Shown here: one piece after another, positions 59,719 through 64,000 of the stretch
Numbering within the stretch: the first letter of the stretch is position 1
Layout: the number at the start of each line of letters is the position of its first letter
DNA from: Pedobacter frigiditerrae
GTDB lineage: Bacteria > Bacteroidota > Bacteroidia > Sphingobacteriales > Sphingobacteriaceae
DNA length: 64,000 bases
Direction: 5' to 3'
Assembly (NCBI RefSeq): GCF_032678705.1
Contig: NZ_JAVTSS010000002.1
Location: forward strand, 186,001 to 250,000
Position numbers and translations under genes: made by a program
Notes under the pieces: model-generated
The model's database searches: none
What the model saw: only the letters and a program-made list of their open reading frames with translations
What the model was told of the DNA's origin: nothing

Positions 59719-62700
59719 ATGTATAGGGAATTTAAAACTTTAGAACTAGCTAAAATAGGAGAAGAAATACTTAAGTTTTGGAAAGATGAAATGATATTTG
59801 AAAAAAGCATTTCAACTCGCTCAAAAGCTAAGCCTTTTACTTTTTATGAAGGTCCGCCTTCTGCAAACGGAATGCCTGGCATTCATCACGTTATGGCTCG
59901 TGCTATTAAAGATATTTTTTGCCGTTACAAAACCCTTAAAGGCTATCAAGTTAAACGCAAAGGCGGATGGGATACTCACGGTCTTCCAATTGAACTTGCA
60001 GTTGAGAAAAAATTAGGCATTACCAAAGACGATATAGGCAAGAAAATCTCAGTCGAAGAATACAACTCTGCTTGTAAAGAGGAGGTAATGCGCTATACTG
60101 ATGTTTGGAACGACTTAACCGAAAAGATGGGTTATTGGGTTGATTTGCAAAACCCTTACGTTACTTACCACAATGAATATATCGAAACACTTTGGTGGAT
60201 TTTAAAATCGTTCTACGAAAAAGGATATTTATACAAGGGATATACTGTACAACCTTACTCGCCTGCTGCAGGAACTGGGTTAAGTTCTCACGAACTAAAC
60301 CAACCTGGAACTTATCGTGATGTAAGCGACACTACTATCGTTGCCCAATTCAAAGCAATTGATGAAACCTTACCTGCAGCTTTAAAAGCATTCGGAACGG
60401 TTCACTTTTTAGCTTGGACAACCACACCTTGGACCTTACCAAGTAATACTGCTTTAACAGTAGGCCCAAAAATTGATTATGTTTTAGTTAAAACTTTCAA
60501 TCAATATACTTTTGAGCCCATCCAAGTAATCTTGGCAAAAGCTTTAGTAGGCAAGCAGTTTGCTGGTAAATACTTTTTAGCAGAAGCTGATGAAGATTTC
60601 ACCAACTACAAAGCTGAAGACAAAAAAATCCCTTATCAAATATTAGGCGAATTTGTTGGCGCAGATTTAGCGGGCATCAAATACGAACAATTATTGCCTT
60701 ATGCATTACCATACCAAAATCCAGAAAATGCTTTTAGAGTAATCTCTGGAGATTTCGTAACTACGGAAGATGGTACCGGTATTGTTCACACTGCTCCTAC
60801 TTTTGGTGCAGATGATGCTAGAGTAGCAAAATTGGCAACGCCAGAAGTTCCACCAATGTTGGTGTTAGATGACAAAGGTAACGCCGTTCCTTTGGTAGAT
60901 TTACAAGGAAAATTCATCGCGGCTTTGGGTGGTAATTATGGCGGTAAATACGTTAAAAACGAATATTATGCAGATGGAGATGCCCCAGAAAAATCTGTTG
61001 ATGTTGAGTTAGCCATCCAATTAAAAGAAGAAAACAAAGCCTTTAAGGTAGAGAAATACGTTCACACTTACCCGCATTGCTGGCGTACAGATAAACCAGT
61101 TTTATATTATCCATTGGATAGTTGGTTTATCAAAACAACAGCTGTTAAGGAGAAAATGGTGGAACTGAATAAAACCATTAACTGGAAACCTGAAGCTACT
61201 GGAACTGGTCGTTTTGGCAACTGGCTAGAAAACTTGGTTGACTGGAATTTATCTCGTTCTCGTTATTGGGGTACGCCATTACCAATTTGGCGCACAGCAG
61301 ATGGCTTGGAAGAAAAATGTATTGGTTCTATAGCAGAGCTGAATGCAGAAATCCAAAAATCAATTGATGCTGGTTTTATGCCTGCTGGTTTTGAGCTAAA
61401 AGATATGCACCGTCCTTATGTTGATGATGTGATTTTAACCTCAACCAAAGGCGAAAAAATGACTCGCGAACTAGATCTTATTGATGTTTGGTTTGATAGT
61501 GGGGCAATGCCTTATGCACAATGGCACTTCCCTTTTGAAAATGCAGCAGAATTTGAAAATGCTTACCCAGCAGATTTTATAGCTGAAGGTGTTGACCAAA
61601 CTCGTGGTTGGTTCTTTACTTTGCACGCCATCGCTGTAATGTTAAGCGAAAGTAGCGATGAAATTAAAGCCATTAACAAACACGTAAATAACTTAGGTGT
61701 TGCTTATAAAAATGTGGTTTCTAACGGATTAGTGTTAGATAAAAACGGCAACAAAATGTCTAAACGTTTAGGCAATGCTGTTGACCCTTTCAGCACAATT
61801 GATACTTATAGTGCCGATGCTACGCGTTGGTACATGATTTCTAATGCATCACCTTGGGATAACTTGAAGTTTAGCCTTGATGGATTAGATGAAGTTCGTC
61901 GTAAATTCTTCGGAACGCTTTATAATACCTACTCTTTCTTTGCACTTTATGCAAATATCGACAAGTTTGAAATCGACTTAGAAAATCAAACACCAATTGC
62001 TCAAAGAAGCGAATTAGACCGTTGGATTTTATCTTTATTGCAAACATTAATAAAAGAAGTTGATGAAAGTTACGAAGCTTACGAGCCTACAAAGGCCGCT
62101 AGGGCTATTCAAACTTTTGTTGATGAACACTTAAGTAACTGGTACATCCGTTTGTCTCGTCGTCGTTTCTGGAAAGGCGAAATGACGGAAGATAAAAAAG
62201 CCGCTTACGAAACTCTGTTCACTTGTTTAATGACCATTTCTCAAATCATGAGCCCAGTTGCTCCATTCTTTGCAGATTGGTTGTACATCAGATTAACAGA
62301 AGCAAATCCAGACGTTCATACTGCAAAATCTGTTCACTTAACTATTTGGAACGAAGTTGATGAAACGTTAATCGACTACGATTTAAATGAGAGAATGGAA
62401 TTAGCGCAGAACATTTCTTCGATGGTTTTATCGTTGAGAAAGAAAATGGGCATCAATGTTCGTCAGCCATTGGCGAAGGTTTTAATCCCAGTTTTAGACG
62501 ATAATTTCCAAGTTAAAGTTGATTTGGTTAAAGATTTAATCCTATCAGAAACCAATATCAAAGAAATAGATTTCATAAAAGATACCGCTGGTTTTATCAA
62601 GAAAAAAGTAAAACCAAACTTTAAAGCTTTAGGTGCTAAAGTTGGTAAGGATATGAAATTGGTAGCAGAAGCGATTAACAATATTTCCCAAGAAGATTTA

Positions 62701-63114
62701 GCAAAGTTTGAAAAAGAAGGTTCAATCGCAATACTCAATACCCAATACTCAATACTGTTAAGTGACGTTGAGATAATCGCAGAAGATATTCCAGGCTGGC
62801 AAGTGACTAATATGGGCAACTTAACAGTGGCTTTAGATATTAGCATTACAACAGAGTTGAAACAGGAAGGATTATCGAGAGAGTTGATTAATAGAATTCA
62901 GAATTTCAGAAAAGAGTTAAATTTTGAGGTAACAGACCGCATTACTGTAAATTTACAGTATGATAATTTAATAGCAGATGCAGTAGCGCAAAACAAAGCC
63001 TACATTTGCGCAGAAATTTTAGCGGATGATATTATATTGTCAGACACAATAGATAATGGAAACAAAATCGTAATCGAAGATGTTGAACTACAACTTTTGA
63101 TTGCTAAACAATAA
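59719..63114 (+). CDS. ileS: Isoleucyl-tRNA synthetase (long, type-2-like form)
   Basis: A 1131-residue class I synthetase (ATG at 59719; a TTG lies one codon before). The HIGH site is GIHHVMARAI, the GWDTHGLPIELAVEKKLG stretch follows, the CP1 editing domain has TTTPWTLPSNTAL and GTGIVHTAPTFGADD, and the KMSKS loop is NKMSKRLGNAVDP. The length and the GWDTHGLP type suggest the long, eukaryote-like class that is often less sensitive to mupirocin (inference). Near residues 1004-1012 the sequence ILNTQYSIL is encoded by a 14-base tandem repeat (62729-62756). Confidence 0.96.
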   Translation: MYREFKTLELAKIGEEILKFWKDEMIFEKSISTRSKAKPFTFYEGPPSANGMPGIHHVMARAIKDIFCRYKTLKGYQVKRKGGWDTHGLPIELAVEKKLGITKDDIGKKISVEEYNSACKEEVMRYTDVWNDLTEKMGYWVDLQNPYVTYHNEYIETLWWILKSFYEKGYLYKGYTVQPYSPAAGTGLSSHELNQPGTYRDVSDTTIVAQFKAIDETLPAALKAFGTVHFLAWTTTPWTLPSNTALTVGPKIDYVLVKTFNQYTFEPIQVILAKALVGKQFAGKYFLAEADEDFTNYKAEDKKIPYQILGEFVGADLAGIKYEQLLPYALPYQNPENAFRVISGDFVTTEDGTGIVHTAPTFGADDARVAKLATPEVPPMLVLDDKGNAVPLVDLQGKFIAALGGNYGGKYVKNEYYADGDAPEKSVDVELAIQLKEENKAFKVEKYVHTYPHCWRTDKPVLYYPLDSWFIKTTAVKEKMVELNKTINWKPEATGTGRFGNWLENLVDWNLSRSRYWGTPLPIWRTADGLEEKCIGSIAELNAEIQKSIDAGFMPAGFELKDMHRPYVDDVILTSTKGEKMTRELDLIDVWFDSGAMPYAQWHFPFENAAEFENAYPADFIAEGVDQTRGWFFTLHAIAVMLSESSDEIKAINKHVNNLGVAYKNVVSNGLVLDKNGNKMSKRLGNAVDPFSTIDTYSADATRWYMISNASPWDNLKFSLDGLDEVRRKFFGTLYNTYSFFALYANIDKFEIDLENQTPIAQRSELDRWILSLLQTLIKEVDESYEAYEPTKAARAIQTFVDEHLSNWYIRLSRRRFWKGEMTEDKKAAYETLFTCLMTISQIMSPVAPFFADWLYIRLTEANPDVHTAKSVHLTIWNEVDETLIDYDLNERMELAQNISSMVLSLRKKMGINVRQPLAKVLIPVLDDNFQVKVDLVKDLILSETNIKEIDFIKDTAGFIKKKVKPNFKALGAKVGKDMKLVAEAINNISQEDLAKFEKEGSIAILNTQYSILLSDVEIIAEDIPGWQVTNMGNLTVALDISITTELKQEGLSRELINRIQNFRKELNFEVTDRITVNLQYDNLIADAVAQNKAYICAEILADDIILSDTIDNGNKIVIEDVELQLLIAKQ
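62729..62756 (+). repeat. 14-base tandem repeat inside ileS
   Basis: CAATACTCAATACC followed by CAATACTCAATACT, in frame within the C-terminal domain. It resembles intergenic word repeats such as that at 28363-28395. Confidence 0.7.
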
Positions 63115-63193
63115 AGTAAGGAACCAAATGATTTGTACTTAGTGGATAAATCATCATGTATAAACTAAGACCGAAAAGAAAATTATTAATAAA

Positions 63194-63577
63194 ATGGAAA
63201 AAACTGAAAAAACCCGCTATTCAGACAGTGAACTACAAGAATTTAAAGAGCTAATCCAAGGAAAATTAAAAAGTTCAAGAGAAGAGTTTCTTTCACTTAC
63301 TTCGTCATTAAGCAGTCCAAATTCTCATGGAACTGAAGATACTTCTGGTGCTTACAAAACCTTAGAAGATGGTTCTGCAACATTAGAAAAAGAACAAATC
63401 AATCAGCTAGCTGCTCGTCAGAAGAAATTTATCGATAACCTAGAGGCAGCTTTAGTACGTATCGAAAATAAAACTTACGGAATTTGCAGAGAGACTGGAA
63501 AATTAATCCAGAAAGAACGCTTACGTGCTGTACCTCATGCAACGTTAAGCATGGAAGCTAAATTGAAACAAGGTTAA
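63194..63577 (+). CDS. DksA/TraR-type protein with degenerate zinc finger
   Basis: A 127-residue coiled-coil protein. The coiled-coil region (LQEFKELIQGKLKSSREEFL, then LEDGSATLEKEQINQLAARQ) and the C-terminal TYGICRETGKLIQKERLRAV region are as in DksA/TraR. Only one Cys of the usual four-Cys zinc site remains (GICRETG, then HATLSMEA with no Cys). DksA-like proteins bind RNA polymerase secondary channel. The stop codon overlaps the lspA start (TAATG), so the two are coupled. Confidence 0.85.
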   Translation: MEKTEKTRYSDSELQEFKELIQGKLKSSREEFLSLTSSLSSPNSHGTEDTSGAYKTLEDGSATLEKEQINQLAARQKKFIDNLEAALVRIENKTYGICRETGKLIQKERLRAVPHATLSMEAKLKQG

Positions 63578-64000
63578 TGAAAGGCTATACTAAACCCTTA
63601 ATACTTATAATTTTAGTACTTATTGCTGATCAGGCTTCAAAAACTTGGGTTAAAACCAATATGAGCCTGCAACAAGAGTTTAAAATTATAGGCGACTGGT
63701 TCATCATCCACTTTACCGAAAATAACGGTATGGCATTTGGATTAGAATTTGGTGGCGAATTTGGTAAGCTAGCACTTTCTTTATTTAGAGTTTTTGCTGT
63801 TGCTGGTATCGGATACGGTTTACACCATCTAATTAAACACAAATACCACCGTGGGTTAATTTTAAACGTTGCCTTAATTTTTGCAGGTGCCGTTGGAAAC
63901 ATCATCGATTCTGTATTTTATGGCAAAATTTATGGCTACGCTGGTTGGCTGCATGGTCAAGTAGTTGACATGCTTTATTTTCCTATCATAAAAGGTACAT
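63577..64000 (+). CDS. lspA: Lipoprotein signal peptidase, 3' truncated by window edge
   Basis: Signal peptidase II, which removes the signal peptide of prolipoproteins in the inner membrane. The first 141 codons are visible: DQASKTWVK, FTENNGMAFGLEF, and the catalytic Asp residues in AGAVGNIIDSVFYG and QVVDMLYFP. The protein should have about four membrane helices; the last is cut off. It is coupled to the DksA-like gene. Lipoproteins in this window are its potential clients. Confidence 0.92.
   Translation, partial: MKGYTKPLILIILVLIADQASKTWVKTNMSLQQEFKIIGDWFIIHFTENNGMAFGLEFGGEFGKLALSLFRVFAVAGIGYGLHHLIKHKYHRGLILNVALIFAGAVGNIIDSVFYGKIYGYAGWLHGQVVDMLYFPIIKGT

Overview
The window is a chromosomal segment of an AT-rich member of the Bacteroidota, most likely Sphingobacteriaceae (Pedobacter-like). 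The evidence is type IX secretion parts (a CHU_C-type sorting domain and PorP/SprF), CarboxypepD_reg/TonB-type receptors, a family M61 peptidase, -7 boxes of the form TAnnTTTG, A-rich regions instead of Shine-Dalgarno sites, and many short intergenic hairpin repeats. The genus is inference; no rRNA or species marker is present.

Region by region. 1-6220 (minus): a lipoprotein start cut by the window edge, cysS, then mutL followed by a tight rhomboid-rhomboid-endonuclease/phosphatase operon. 6221-6747: an interspersed repeat. 6748-10183 (plus): a lipoprotein amidohydrolase overlapping a lipoprotein serine hydrolase that keeps only a remnant of a GH3 enzyme. 10291-16070: an accessory island with two related modules, described below. 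16293-31319: housekeeping and envelope genes (2OG-Fe oxygenase, msrA, nitroreductase, MG2/plug protein, TonB-type receptor, pspC-padR, proBA, DUF3667, sanA-like). 31357-35480: small minus-strand membrane or secreted proteins of unknown role, one probably frameshifted, plus a 51-residue plus-strand ORF. 35485-41215: a DisA-like nucleotide-binding protein, pirin, response regulators, an outer-membrane barrel and an M61 peptidase. 41361-46913: a complete RND efflux operon (adaptor, pump, TolC). 46931-52404: an N-acetylglucosamine-kinase-like ATPase, then three secreted Ig/DUF11-type proteins and PorP/SprF, a small T9SS surface-protein cluster. 52405-56203 (minus): GHL10-type glycosidase, a GIY-YIG gene lodged beside tRNA-Val, recO and dgkA. 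56365-64000 (plus): an MMPL-like exporter, GNAT, ileS, a DksA-like protein and lspA, which runs off the end.

The most unusual part is 10291-16070. Each module has a short peptide gene with a double-glycine leader (MKKLTLN...AKELTRAEMKNVMGG). Downstream of it is a secreted DUF4369-like protein that lacks the usual thioredoxin domain. Divergent from it is a small XRE regulator whose own N-terminus copies the peptide leader (GAKELTRAEQKNVYG). Between the modules the leader, divergent promoter, regulator and terminator are nearly identical, while the peptide cores and the DUF4369-like partners are very different. Two 93%-identical beta-propeller-like genes sit beside the modules. Each is enclosed by a CGGTCGGTG-aga-CACCGACCG hairpin on both sides, and one copy abuts a PIN toxin truncated to 19 codons. 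I read this as a modular, recombining peptide system whose regulator may be recognised by the same machinery as its peptide. That function is inference: no maturation enzyme or exporter lies in the window.
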